Assembly: GCF_015710975.1 (NCBI RefSeq)
Contig: NZ_CP049783.1
Span: forward strand, 3,391,501 to 3,455,500
Source: Paenibacillus polymyxa
GTDB lineage: Bacteria; Bacillota; Bacilli; Paenibacillales; Paenibacillaceae
Length of the DNA stretch: 64,000 nucleotides
Reading direction: 5' to 3'
Positions within the stretch are counted from its first letter, which is position 1, and every line of letters begins with the position of its first letter. Position numbers and translations under genes: made by a program. Below the pieces are notes generated by a model. The model saw only the letters and a program-made list of their open reading frames with translations, had not been told where the DNA came from and ran no database searches. This document shows positions 37,001 through 46,500 of this stretch, in pieces.

Positions 37001-39539
37001 GCTGGTTTCTCCAAAAATTAATTTGAATGGTATACGCAATGCAACACTGACCTTCAACCACTGGTTTGAAATTGAAGGCGGCTATGATTACGGATATGTA
37101 GAAGTGTCCAAAAACAATGGCGACACGTGGAGTGAGCTGGGTAAGTTCTCGCATAATACAAGTGGTAAAAAATGGGCACCTGTTTATTACAATCTGGACA
37201 GCTATACCGGCAATGAGATTCAAGTTCGCTTCCGCTTGAAATCGGATAACAGTGTGAACAAGAATGGCTGGTATATTGACGATTTCCGTGTGCTAGGTGT
37301 TCCAGCTTCGACAGTGACCAAGGATATCGTACCTGAGTCCAATATCAAGCTGGAAAAAGCAGAAGAACAATTCCCACTGTACAAAATTACAAGCACTGAA
37401 AAGAGTGAATTTCAGGAAAAAGTGAAGCCGGCAGAAGCATCAGTGGATCGTGGACGTGTCGGTCTCGACAGTCTTCCAGCTAGTGCTACGGTTACGGTAC
37501 TGGAAACCGGACGTTCGGTGAAAACAGACCCAACCACGGGCAAATACAGCTTCACTCATGTAGCGGGTGACTATACGCTGAAGGCCGAAGCCTACGGTTA
37601 CGTGCCTCAGACGAAAGCAGTTACGATTGAAAATAACAAAGTCATCAGAGCAAACTTTAGTCTCCAGGCTGTCCCACACGGTACGATTCACGGGGTCATC
37701 ACCGACAAGCAATCTGGTGAACCGATCCAAAAAGCGAAAGTATTGGTGCTGGAGGATGCACGTATTGCTCCTGTAGAGACGAATGAGGCTGGAGAATTTA
37801 CGCTGGACGTGCTGGAAGGAACATACACATTGTCCATCGCAGCCGAAAATTACTATAGTGACAGTATTTCCGTTACGGCTCCTCCAAACGGCAGTGTAGA
37901 AGCGAATGTCACGTTGAAGCCTTTCATCGGTTTTCAAGGAGGCATCGCCTATGATGACGGTACAGGAGAAAATGCCAGAGCCTTTAACGCGGCAGGCAAT
38001 TCATGGGCAGTGAGAATGACACCTGAGTCGGAAGTGGCACAGGTGACAGGAGCATCACTGTTGTTCTGGAACTCTGCTTTCCCGAATCCGGGAGGAACAG
38101 CATTCCAATATTCTGTCTATGACGCCTCCGGTGCAGCAGGAGCACCTGGACGTCTATTGGCTGGTCCATTCGACGGAATAGCTGTACGGGATGAGACACA
38201 ATGGACGACGGTACAGCTTCCAGAGCCGGTGACGGTTCAAGGCGATTTCTATATTGTATATACACAGTCTGCGGTAGGCACACAGTCGCCGGGCCTTGCT
38301 ACAGATGAAAACAGCCCCAATGCGCTTCGTAGCTGGCAAGGTGTAAGCGGCACATGGAGCCAATCCCCTGAAGAGGAAGGGAACTACATGATCCGGGCGA
38401 TCGTCAGATATCCGGTCAACGCTCCAACGATTACAACTCCTACGAAGGCAACGTATACGCAGGAGGATACGATTACCGTAACAGGAACTTCTCCGGCAGA
38501 AGGGGCTGATATTCAGCTCTTTAATGGCAAAGAGTTGGCTGGCACAACGAAAGTGAAGGATCGTCAATTCAGTTTGGCGGTCGATCTTCAGCCAGGTGCT
38601 AATCCGCTAAGTGTTCAAGCGGCGGTATACGGCAAAGTAACGGATCGTTCCGAGCCGGTGGTTGTAACGCTCGATCAGACTAAACCGGGTCTGATCCTGA
38701 CTTCGCCTGGTGAGGGAGCACGTACGAACGCAGGTGTGGTCAGTGTAACCGGTACGGTGTATGACGAGTTCCTCAGTGAATTGACGATTAACGGCGAGCC
38801 TGCTGAATTCGGAAGCGACGGCAGCTTTAACAAACGTTTGCTTATCAACGAAGGTGAAAACCAAATTACGGTAACGGCCAAAGATCTTGCTGAAAACGAA
38901 ACGAGTGTTACACGCTCGGTGTATGTCGATACAGCGCTGCCGAAACTTGAAAATATTAGTCCTGCTGAGGATGTACGTATCACTCCAGGGCAGCCGGTAC
39001 GGGTATCTTTTGACAGTGCATCTGGTTTGGAGGCATCCTTCCATGTGGAGTTGCCCTTTAACCTGTCCACTTTGGCCCGTAATGAAATTCCATTAAATGA
39101 AACTTCATCAGGTCACTATGAAGGTATTTATCTCACTTCATCTTCTCTGAACCTGGAAGGCGGAGTCATCGTGATCCGGGTAAGGGATGCAGCGGGGAAT
39201 GAAGTGGAAACGGAGGCGCCGGGAAGATTGTATGTAACCCATGGTGGAGGAGAGGGCCCTGGTCCGAATCCACCTACATCGAATGAAAAGCCGGTAGCTA
39301 TTATCCAGGCGAATGACTCAGCCAAGAAGAACAAAAATGTACAATTTAACGCCAAAGCCTCCCGTGATGCAGATGGTGAGATCGTCAGCTACAGTTGGAA
39401 TTTTGGTGATGGCGATACGGCGGTTGGTTCAAAGGTGAAGCATAAATTCACCACAGCCGGAACGTATACTGTGGAGCTAACAGTGACGGATAATGACGGC
39501 GCAAACGGTAAGGCAGTGCATACCATCACGATCCGTTAA
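34026..39539 (+). CDS. bpr: Large secreted S8 protease, bacillopeptidase F type, multidomain (1837 aa)
   Basis: Signal peptide ending PALA, I9-like propeptide (about 45-175), Ala/Thr-rich linker, and subtilase domain with Asp267 (NLDTGVDYTHP), His315 (DSHGTHTMG) and Ser492 (NGTSMAGPH). Beyond about 555 lie, in order: an Ig-like segment, a MAM-like domain as in immune inhibitor A (DFEKDIAG to DGWYIDDLSI), a fibronectin III module, a second MAM-like domain, two carboxypeptidase-regulatory-like modules (1140-1300), a jelly-roll-like region, bacterial Ig-like modules and a C-terminal PKD domain (SYSWNFGDG). No LPXTG or SLH anchor is seen, so it is probably released. Starts at TTG after AAAAGGAG. 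B. subtilis Bpr is shorter (about 1430 aa). Confidence 0.9.
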   Translation: MIKPRRFKKPLSIGLSLLMAFSFVQPALAKNTPDGSKLELKSASHMVTTAKVSAKLTKQFEENNYVTYLVKLKEQVDTNKVSKNALQKASLEKITPSAAKMAVRSHVISSLRETASRTQYGLESYLDKESESGGVKEYKSYFIVNALAVTSTKEVLDHISKLPEVDKIVPNETRYLQKVTVDKQPEDTGTKAAGTATAATAGTAKSDTAQKAVEPEKGDGKTSALPGNTGKNAVDPSTVEWNISHINAPQVWEKGIDGTGIVVANLDTGVDYTHPALHRKWRGLDAAGNVVNPELSWYDPHSHAALPVDQEDDSHGTHTMGTMVGSEENGTNRVGVAPGAKWIAVRIFNPETTDAIILDGGQWLLAPKDAQGNLHPELAPDVVNNSWGGGPGLDEWFRPVVQAWRDAQIFPEFSAGNTSLSNPGGPGSVANPANYPESFATGATDINDKLGSFSLLGPSPYGEIKPEVSAPGVNIRSTVAGGGYKGGYNGTSMAGPHVAGLAALLLQANHSLTVDQLEEILENTATPRTDSTYPTSPNNGYGHGVINALDAVGSVMQGLGSVSGKVVTGGDDLEAPVLEHTPPAAAFEGIDIPLTAHVTDDVGVTAVEAFAKTAGSSNYVYIPLERTSGDSKDGTYQASIPTFLVDSKGLEYYIRVNDFGNNGFETEVYKVNVSKGVKPGYTQDFEKDIAGINIGGQGSVWKWGTPTSGPKGAHSGTKVIATNLEGQYQTNSNSYFVAPPIDLTESSKGALVSFKHWYDLENNSDFGKVYVATTNNQNAFEQVLSFTGTSNGWKTQYLDLRAFAGQKVYLLFNFTSDNTIVKDGWYIDDLSIQEPDSVAPAAPGHLTAEADTVGNVTLAWGASSDEDVKQYKVYRSTQSGKNYTSIGTTSGLTYTDTITVGGATYHYAVAAEDYSGNEGVKSNEASLRVDVPDTLYSDHFDGSSDNGWTHSGTKDEWERGIPKEVGPESAVSKPNVWATDLDSNYENGADFSLVSPKINLNGIRNATLTFNHWFEIEGGYDYGYVEVSKNNGDTWSELGKFSHNTSGKKWAPVYYNLDSYTGNEIQVRFRLKSDNSVNKNGWYIDDFRVLGVPASTVTKDIVPESNIKLEKAEEQFPLYKITSTEKSEFQEKVKPAEASVDRGRVGLDSLPASATVTVLETGRSVKTDPTTGKYSFTHVAGDYTLKAEAYGYVPQTKAVTIENNKVIRANFSLQAVPHGTIHGVITDKQSGEPIQKAKVLVLEDARIAPVETNEAGEFTLDVLEGTYTLSIAAENYYSDSISVTAPPNGSVEANVTLKPFIGFQGGIAYDDGTGENARAFNAAGNSWAVRMTPESEVAQVTGASLLFWNSAFPNPGGTAFQYSVYDASGAAGAPGRLLAGPFDGIAVRDETQWTTVQLPEPVTVQGDFYIVYTQSAVGTQSPGLATDENSPNALRSWQGVSGTWSQSPEEEGNYMIRAIVRYPVNAPTITTPTKATYTQEDTITVTGTSPAEGADIQLFNGKELAGTTKVKDRQFSLAVDLQPGANPLSVQAAVYGKVTDRSEPVVVTLDQTKPGLILTSPGEGARTNAGVVSVTGTVYDEFLSELTINGEPAEFGSDGSFNKRLLINEGENQITVTAKDLAENETSVTRSVYVDTALPKLENISPAEDVRITPGQPVRVSFDSASGLEASFHVELPFNLSTLARNEIPLNETSSGHYEGIYLTSSSLNLEGGVIVIRVRDAAGNEVETEAPGRLYVTHGGGEGPGPNPPTSNEKPVAIIQANDSAKKNKNVQFNAKASRDADGEIVSYSWNFGDGDTAVGSKVKHKFTTAGTYTVELTVTDNDGANGKAVHTITIR

Positions 39540-39584
39540 CAGCAAGTAAGAGTAGGGGATAGAAGATTTTTTAGAATGCATTGC

Positions 39585-39631
39585 AGGCCCACAGCAAGCC
39601 ACTGTTAATAGAGGCTGCTGTGGGCCTTTTT
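39585..39631 (+). terminator. Intrinsic terminator after the large protease
   Basis: AGGCCCACAGCA pairs with TGCTGTGGGCCT, followed by TTTT. Confidence 0.85.
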
Positions 39632-39724
39632 GAATTTGTCCAACAGTTCAGGAAGCGATACAATGAATAGTACTCTATAAAGTGAATCGTTTCACAATAA
39701 TATTTTTTAGCAGGAGAGGATCAT

Positions 39725-40075
39725 ATGATTCATTTGGAAAAAGAAAGCGGACGTATCCGTCTTGTACTCGATGCCTATTTTATGGGAGAAGATATCGTTG
39801 TGCTCATATCAGGCGGTGATCAGCCTCACTTGGGGACGATTACAGCAGGGGCTAGGCTTGAGTCGATTCAAACCGTGCAATTGCAAAACCACAAGGAATT
39901 TTATATTACTGAAGAAATTGCAGTTCGCTTGCGTAAAGAGTTTGCGGGTAACTTCGCCATTTGCTGCGGGACGCATTTGGATCATGCAACCAAGGACGAA
40001 ATCCGAATGTTGACAGACATGGCTATACAAATGGGAAAAGAGCTCATTGAAGAACTTAAGCAAGTACGCTTGTAG
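39725..40075 (+). CDS. LpdD-like (prenylated-flavin chaperone-like) small protein
   Basis: A 116-aa soluble protein. The pattern VVLISGGDQPHLGTITAGA followed later by FAICCGTHLDHATKDEI resembles the LpdD/VdcD group linked to UbiD-type decarboxylases, but the assignment is from memory. No UbiD or UbiX gene is nearby. Good ribosome site AGGAGAGGATC. An imperfect palindrome GTGAATCGTTTCAC lies 30 bp upstream next to a possible -10 (TATAAA). Confidence 0.5.
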   Translation: MIHLEKESGRIRLVLDAYFMGEDIVVLISGGDQPHLGTITAGARLESIQTVQLQNHKEFYITEEIAVRLRKEFAGNFAICCGTHLDHATKDEIRMLTDMAIQMGKELIEELKQVRL

Positions 40076-40083
40076 CGACCTTT

Positions 40084-40671
40084 TTAAGTGAACTCCTGAA
40101 AGAGTAGATTGCGATAGGGATATTTACTAAAGGGATACTTAAAGAGCAATGCAAATCCATTATCCTCAATGTCTACAGATTTTAGCGCAGAGGATGGAAT
40201 TAAACTACGGATCATTACCTGAACTGCACGCTGGTCTTGCCTGTTGATCGCTTTGGCTAAGGCAGAAGCAAAGCATTCATTGCGTGCCAATTCGCGATAC
40301 AGCGGAAAAACGGCTTTGGCAATGGCGCGATGAACCTTCGGTTCAAATGTAAACTGCACCATCCCGGGTGGAATCGTCGTACCGTTCGTATAATAAAGCA
40401 TTGGTGGCTGAGCTAAAAAGGAAACAAAGTAGCCGATCCCATTCGTGCCTAAGCCTTGCTTGGCGGCAAATGGCGCTACTGAGCAGAGAAGGGATTTCAT
40501 CCGATCCAAATTACCCTGAACGACAGCTCGTGACCATTGGACGGCAAAAGCACGTCGGGTCGCAATAGCTTTGTAAAATGGCAGCATGGCGGCGGATATT
40601 TTCCGAAGTGTCTCTGCATGTAAACGTGGGTGAGGCGAGCCCTTTCTGCGGGATGTTCCACGATATAACAT
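40084..40671 (-). CDS. Hypothetical protein, 195 aa, Arg-rich N-terminus
   Basis: No family is recognised. The protein is basic, has no clear signal peptide, and begins MLYRGTSRRKGSPHPRLHAE. Two similar helical blocks (AMLPFYKAIATRRAFA and AVFPLYRELARNECFA) suggest an internal duplication. AAGGAGG lies eight bases before the ATG, a strong site supporting a real gene. Confidence 0.55.
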   Translation of the reverse strand: MLYRGTSRRKGSPHPRLHAETLRKISAAMLPFYKAIATRRAFAVQWSRAVVQGNLDRMKSLLCSVAPFAAKQGLGTNGIGYFVSFLAQPPMLYYTNGTTIPPGMVQFTFEPKVHRAIAKAVFPLYRELARNECFASALAKAINRQDQRAVQVMIRSLIPSSALKSVDIEDNGFALLFKYPFSKYPYRNLLFQEFT

Positions 40672-40892
40672 AGCTCCGTCCTCCTTGGCAGGATGCTCTC
40701 ATGGAGCGCAATTTATCTGTAATAGGTACAATACTGTATGCCCGGTTATCTCAAAAAGTGCTAAGATGCTATGCTGCTACTTTTTAACGTTCTAATTTAA
40801 AAAATTGAAATAAGTACTGTCCTGATTTGTAAGATTGTGGTACCCTAGAACTTATATATTGTTATTATAATTATTGGAGTTGAATTAAACAG

Positions 40893-41264
40893 ATGAGTGA
40901 CTTGTACAAGGAGCCTCGATCTTCCGATCCCTTTCAGGAGCCGAACGATTATAACGCCCCATTTAACCAGCCCCCAGTGGTCCCACCTACAAATAGTAAA
41001 GCTGTTGCGTCGATGGTGCTCGGGATTTTATCTGTTGTCATTCCCTATCTTGGGTTGATCATCGGAATTGTAGGTATTATTTTGTCCAGTCTTTCCCTGA
41101 AGGAAATTAATCGTCATGGTGAGCAAGGCAGAGGCATGGCTATTGCTGGACTGGTATGTAGTATTATCGGCACACTAATTTATGCACTGATTATCATTTT
41201 CTTGGTTATTGTTTTTGTTGTGGCGGCTTCCAGTGGCGACTCGGATATTTTTTCAGACATTTAA
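40893..41264 (+). CDS. DUF4190 domain membrane protein
   Basis: A 123-aa protein: a Pro/Asn-rich cytoplasmic start, then two membrane helices (about 38-65 and 82-112) with the DUF4190 pattern AVASMVLGILSVV ... SLKEINRHGEQGRGMAIAGLV. Function of the family is unknown. GGAG lies rather far (13 bases) from the ATG. It stands alone. Confidence 0.75.
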   Translation: MSDLYKEPRSSDPFQEPNDYNAPFNQPPVVPPTNSKAVASMVLGILSVVIPYLGLIIGIVGIILSSLSLKEINRHGEQGRGMAIAGLVCSIIGTLIYALIIIFLVIVFVVAASSGDSDIFSDI

Positions 41265-41357
41265 TGAATTAAAGAATGCTTGAGTCAGACTAACCATTCA
41301 CGATTTGCCTATTGGATGTTATGATAGAGGGAGTCCAATCAAGGAGAGTGAAGCTGT

Positions 41358-41660
41358 ATGGCACGTACTCAAACACAAAAAGCGTTAAGCAAGGCGAAAC
41401 GCGCCGGGATCTATTGCGCGGCACAGAGCCGCAAAACGAATGATCATTATGGCGAGATTTCACAGCACACGCGAATGAAGCCGACCAAGCAGGAACAATT
41501 ACAAAAGGTCAAGCACAAGAAGCGACTCGTTCAGGGTGACGCTTCTTTTTTTGTCTTAAGCGAAGTCGAAAAACTTCAAGGAAGTGAATGTATAGGAGCG
41601 GGTAGTATTTTCTATAATATAGCTCAAAAAGAACTTGATAATAATTATCATTCTTGTTAG
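41358..41660 (+). CDS. Small basic protein whose frame runs through a terminator
   Basis: The first 60 codons are lysine-rich (MARTQTQKALSKAKRAG, KQEQLQKVKHKKRL) and look like a conserved small basic Bacillales protein of the YqkK kind, from memory. AAGGAGAG precedes the ATG. No stop occurs before the intrinsic terminator at 41517-41552, so the last 40 codons lie in or beyond it. Either the transcript reads through, or the mRNA ends without a stop codon, or the true C-terminus has been altered by a small insertion or deletion. Confidence 0.5.
   Translation: MARTQTQKALSKAKRAGIYCAAQSRKTNDHYGEISQHTRMKPTKQEQLQKVKHKKRLVQGDASFFVLSEVEKLQGSECIGAGSIFYNIAQKELDNNYHSC
41517..41552 (+). terminator. Intrinsic terminator inside the small basic protein frame
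   Basis: AAGAAGCG pairs with CGCTTCTT and is followed by TTTTT. It lies wholly within the open frame above. Confidence 0.7.
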
Positions 41661-41733
41661 AATCATAAGAAAGAAGGAACCCTGGCAGGGGCTCCTTCAT
41701 GATAAAGCTATGGTTTGGCTTGAAAACTAAGGT

Positions 41734-41886
41734 CTACTTTGCTTCAAAGGTTTTGCAGTCTGTTTCTTCGGACGTGTGAGTGTTCGCAGGCTTGTTGCTT
41801 ACGATATAAATGGAGCTTGCGCTGCATTTATTATCCTGAGCCCAGTACGTGCATGAGTTGACTTCGCACAGAACGTCTTTTGCCAT
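41734..41886 (-). CDS. DUF1540 domain small protein, 50 aa
   Basis: The sequence AKDVLCEVNSCTYWAQDNKC followed by DCKTFEAK shows the four-cysteine pattern of DUF1540, a small probably metal-binding fold common in spore-formers. ATG at 41886 is chosen because AAGGAGGTG lies seven bases before it; a longer frame from 41931 passes through that site. Confidence 0.8.
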   Translation of the reverse strand: MAKDVLCEVNSCTYWAQDNKCSASSIYIVSNKPANTHTSEETDCKTFEAK

Positions 41887-42090
41887 ATTGTTCACCTCCT
41901 TATAGGAATGTGATGGGCTGAGCAAATACAATCACAGTCAGTCAAGGTAGGACTTGTCCAGCTGTGTGTACCCTCTTGGTAAGAAGAGGGATTTTGCTAT
42001 GCCTACTTGTACAATATCAAAACAATTTTAAAATTGCAATGTTTGCGTCATGTTGCAGAGCCAAATAGACACAAGAGTTCCTTTTAATTA

Positions 42091-42149
42091 AAAAACAAAA
42101 GCTGTCCCTATGCAGAACGAAATGTTCTTCTGCCGGAGACAGCTTTTTT
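42091..42149 (-). terminator. Intrinsic terminator after fabV
   Basis: On the - strand AAAAAAGCTGTC pairs with GACAGCTTTT, followed by GTTTTTT; the loop contains a second small stem. Confidence 0.75.
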
Positions 42150-42183
42150 ATGTTTTTCTAAACGAATGGCGGCACTAAAAGAC

Positions 42184-43371
42184 TTAGCGCACGTTAGGAA
42201 TATTTACGATGGGATCAATATCAGCATCATACTCTACACCTTCGAATTCAAAGCCGAACAGCTGGAAAAATTCGCGACGATATCCTTCAAGATCGGATAA
42301 TTCATAGATATTTTGGGTCGTCAGTTCCTCCCATATGTTCGCAACTTCTGCCTGCACATCCTCGCGCAATTCCCAATCATCAATGCGAATGCGACCCTCT
42401 TCATCTACAGTAGTTTCTGGGGCGTACAGACGCTCGGCAAATAGGCGGTAGCTCTGTTCTATGCACCCCTCATGCAGCCCTTTTTCCTTCATCACCTTAT
42501 ACAAAGCGGAAATATACAGAGGAACGACAGGGATGGCCGAGCTGGATTGGGTAACGAGTCCTTTGGTGACTGCGACGAAGGCGCGTCCACCTGTGGCTTT
42601 CAGCTGGTCGTTCAGTTGGCGTGCTGTCGCCTCCAGATGATCTTTTGCGCTTCCGATACTGCCTTCTCTGTAGATGGCTTGGGTAATATCTGAACCGATA
42701 TACGAAAAAGAGAAGGTAGTGGCGTTATCAGCGAGTACACCGCCTGCACGCAAAGCGTCAATCCACAATTTCCAATCCTCACCACCCATAACCTCTACAG
42801 TCCCCTGTACTTCTTCTTCTGTAGCCGGTTCGAGCGTCACGCTGCTGACTTCACCGGTGTGAAAGTTAACGGTCTTATTCGTATAGGGCTCACCAATAGG
42901 TTTGAGCACGGAATTAGACGTTTCGCCTGTGCGGGGATGGGTACGGCGACCTGAAGCAACACTGTAAACCACCAGATCGACTTGTCCCAGTTCTTCACGA
43001 ATGGCTTCCACCGTTTTGGCTTTGACTTCATCCGAGAAGGCGTCTCCTGTCACGCTTAAAGATTTAAGCCCAGCTTCCTGAGCGGCTTTTTCAAATGCAG
43101 CAGAATTGTACCAGCCTGCTGATGCTGTGCGTGTAGCCGTAGCATTGCTAGGACGATATACACCAATTGTATTGGCACGCGCACCGAAAGCGGCCGTAAT
43201 TCGAGAAGCCAACCCATATCCGGCAGATGCCCCGATCACAAGCACATTACGAGGTCCGTGGATAGCAGGACGGGCTAGTACATAGTCAATTTGCTCCTGA
43301 ACATGTTGGGCACAGCCCACCGGATGAGCAGTGGTGCAGATAAAGCCACGTGTTCTTGGTTTGATAATCAT
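42184..43371 (-). CDS. fabV: Trans-2-enoyl-CoA/ACP reductase FabV
   Basis: A 395-aa single-domain reductase of the extended SDR type that reduces enoyl thioesters with NADH in the last step of fatty-acid elongation. Diagnostic parts are the N-terminus MIIKPRTRGFICTTAHPVGC, the cofactor motif GASAGYGLA, and the catalytic Tyr-Lys region around SYIGSDITQAIYREGSIGSAK. FabV enzymes are typically insensitive to triclosan. ATG 43371 is chosen because it gives the conserved N-terminus and has AGAGGAA upstream; a longer frame reaches 43401. Confidence 0.93.
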   Translation of the reverse strand: MIIKPRTRGFICTTAHPVGCAQHVQEQIDYVLARPAIHGPRNVLVIGASAGYGLASRITAAFGARANTIGVYRPSNATATRTASAGWYNSAAFEKAAQEAGLKSLSVTGDAFSDEVKAKTVEAIREELGQVDLVVYSVASGRRTHPRTGETSNSVLKPIGEPYTNKTVNFHTGEVSSVTLEPATEEEVQGTVEVMGGEDWKLWIDALRAGGVLADNATTFSFSYIGSDITQAIYREGSIGSAKDHLEATARQLNDQLKATGGRAFVAVTKGLVTQSSSAIPVVPLYISALYKVMKEKGLHEGCIEQSYRLFAERLYAPETTVDEEGRIRIDDWELREDVQAEVANIWEELTTQNIYELSDLEGYRREFFQLFGFEFEGVEYDADIDPIVNIPNVR

Positions 43372-43560
43372 GTTATTGTAATTCCTCTCTTCTTGTAGCA
43401 ATCTTCACCCTTACTATTTTAACTTTTAACAATTTTTTTTCAAACGTGGATTTCAGTAAGTATCCTTTTTACCCAAAAGTGTATCCCTGTACAGGGTGGC
43501 AAGTGCCTAAGAGTCTGCATATGATGCTGTAACGATAAACATGAGAAGGGAGAGAGCTGC

Positions 43561-46500
43561 TTGAAGAACAAGAGCCGCAAAACCAACAGAAACAAAAAGC
43601 CGCTCTATCGTGTAATTGACCCGGATATGAATGAGTTAAGTATGATACAACGCTCAAAGCCACTGCCTGCGGAGAGGGAGACAGAAGCAAGACTTCATCA
43701 AGTTGCTTCTCCGCCTCCCCCAACTACAGAGGAGTCGGAGATACAGACAGTTGTCGAGCCTGAAGTCGAGGCTCTGCAAGAGAAAGAGATTGAGGTTGCA
43801 GATGTAGAGGAGACTCCAGCTTTGATGGAAGAACCTCCACTGCCAGAGCTAGAACCAGAGCTAGAACTAGATCCAGAACCGGAACCTGAACCAGAGCCAG
43901 AACCAGAACCAGAACCAGATCCAATTGATGTGGAAGAAATTTTGAACAATAAGAAGGCTCCACATGTAAACAATGCTTTCATCTATACAGACGATTTGAG
44001 TGATCTCGCTGTGACGGGTGAGAAGATCGCTCCTGCTTCCATAGATTCCAGCAAGCTGAAACAAGAGAGTATTCAAACGGAATCTTTAGCAGATTATGCT
44101 GTTCATACCATTAAAATAGCTGACGGTGCTGTGACTGCTTCGAAGATTGCTCCCGACTCCATTACGGTCGAGCATCTGTCGGACGCATCAGTGGCAGGCA
44201 GTAAATTGCAGGATCGCTCTATTAGTGGTGAAAAACTTCGGGATGGCAGCATCACTCCAGAAAAGCTGGCGGATAAAATTATTAGCGGCGATCATATTGC
44301 CAATGGCTCGATTGAGAGTCGTCACTTCAAGCAATGGATCGTGTCTTCAGATATGCTTCAAGATCAGTCGGTCACCTCAGATAAAATTCGCAGCGGTACG
44401 ATTCAATCGAACAATTTGGCGAATGAAGCTGTTGATAGCTCCAAGCTGGGTGATCAGTCTGTGACCACCTCCAAACTGCGGGATGGGGCTGTGGATGGAG
44501 CTAAAATCCAGGCAGGCAGCATTGAGAGCGCACACCTGACCGAGCATGCCGTTCTTGCCCGGCATCTAGCTCCGGGTTCGATTAATCGCAAGCAGCTATC
44601 CAACGGTATTGTAGGCCGAGAACAATTGGAGGAAGGCGTTGTCAGCGGACGTCATCTGGAGTCTGAGGCAGTCACCAGTACGCACATTCAGGCAGGAGCG
44701 ATTGAAAGAAAGCATCTCAGTCCCGGCTCCATCGGGGAAGAGCAGCTTGGAACGGGCCAAGTGACAGCACGGCATATCGCGGATCGGAGTATTCAGTCCA
44801 ATAAACTGGCAGATCAGTCTGTAGGCTCATTGCAAATTGTCGATCAATCCGTCACTTCATCCAAAATATCGGATCAGAGTATTCTCCCGCACAAAATTGC
44901 CGATGAGGCGGTACTTACTAGACATATTGCAACAGCAGCCATACAAGGACCCCAGATTTCTCCAGAGGCAGTCTCTTCCGTGCATCTTCAATCCGAAATT
45001 ATTCGGAAGGATCATATCGCATCAGAGGCGGTTACGGAGCAACATTTGCATTCCGGGGCTGTGACAAGCGAGAAAATAGGGAAGGGTGCAGTTCTGGATC
45101 ACCATGTGGCGAATCAGGCTATCAAGGAAAATCACATTGCTTCGAGCGCTATTAAGTCTGACAAAATCGCTGACGAGGCGGTTATAGAAACTAAAATTAG
45201 CACAGGGGCGGTAACCGGAAATAAAATTGCGTCTCAAGCCATTACCCACGTACACATTGCAACGGGAGTCATCCGTGAAAACCACCTTGCCGACAATAGT
45301 GTGGGCGGAAAGGCGTTACAGGCTCAAGCGGTGGACTCAACTCATTTGGCCCAGAGCTCTGTACAGAGCAAGCATCTTGGGGAAGATAGTGTCGGAACCG
45401 CGGCGTTGCAAGAACAGTCCGTTACCGCAGACATACTAGGCGAAGGCGCTGTTCAAACCGCGCATTTGGCCAGCGGTGCGGTATACTCCCACCATTTGCA
45501 GGATCATGCCGTTACTTCGTTGAAACTATCGCCGGAAAGTGTGGCTACGGATAAAATTAATGATTTGGCAATTACTGCACCTAAGTTAGCTGAGGGCAGT
45601 GTCACTTCCTCCAAGCTGTCTGCTCGTTCTGTGCAGCCATGGCATATTACAGATAAAGCGGTGCTAAGCAACCATCTGGCTGTTGAGGCAGTGGAGGCGA
45701 ATCATCTTGCTCCGGAATCCGTCACCTCCAACCATTTGCAGTCTGCTTCGATCCAAACCAAACATCTCGCCCCGGATAGTGTGTCCGGCCATGCCCTTCA
45801 GTCGGAAAGCGTCACTTCCGAGAAGTTAGCGGCTCGGGCTGTGCAGGCTTCCAATCTGGCGGAAAACAGCGTGGGACCCGGACATTTGGCTGCACAGGCC
45901 GTACACACCAGACATTTGGCCGCAGGAGCAGTAGAGGACACGATATTAGCCCAGAATGCTGTGAAGTCTGAGCATCTTGCAGCAGAATCCATCCAATCCG
46001 AGCACTTGCAAAGCGGGATCATTCAGGGAGAACATATTGCATTGCAAGCTATAGCGACTCCGGCCATACAGGATGAAGCGGTTACCTCTGCTAAACTGTC
46101 AGAGGAAAGTGTAACCTCCACTAAGCTGTCAGCCCATGCAGTGCAGTCCGGGCATATTATGGATGAAGCTGTACAAAGCAACCACTTGGCTGTGGCAGTT
46201 GTGGACTCGACCCACCTGGCATCTGGAGCGGTCACCTCGGTGCACCTACAGGCCTCCTCGGTGCTTACGAGACATTTGGCCCCGGATAGTGTGTCCGGTC
46301 GTGCGCTTCAAGCGGAAAGTGTGACCTCGGAAAAGCTGGCAGCCCGCTCGGTACAAGGAATGAACCTTGCAGAAGGCAGTATCGGCCCTTCACATCTATC
46401 TGTGCAGTCCGTACACACGCGGCATTTGGCAGCTGGAGCGGTACAGGATAGAGTGCTGGCAGAGGGAGCAGTGAAGTCCGTGCACATTGCCCCGGAATCG

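Noticed and set aside
39682..39695. Possible cre box before the LpdD-like gene
   Set aside because: Although centred on CG, the outer positions do not fit TGWNANCGNTNWCA; kept only as an unexplained palindrome.
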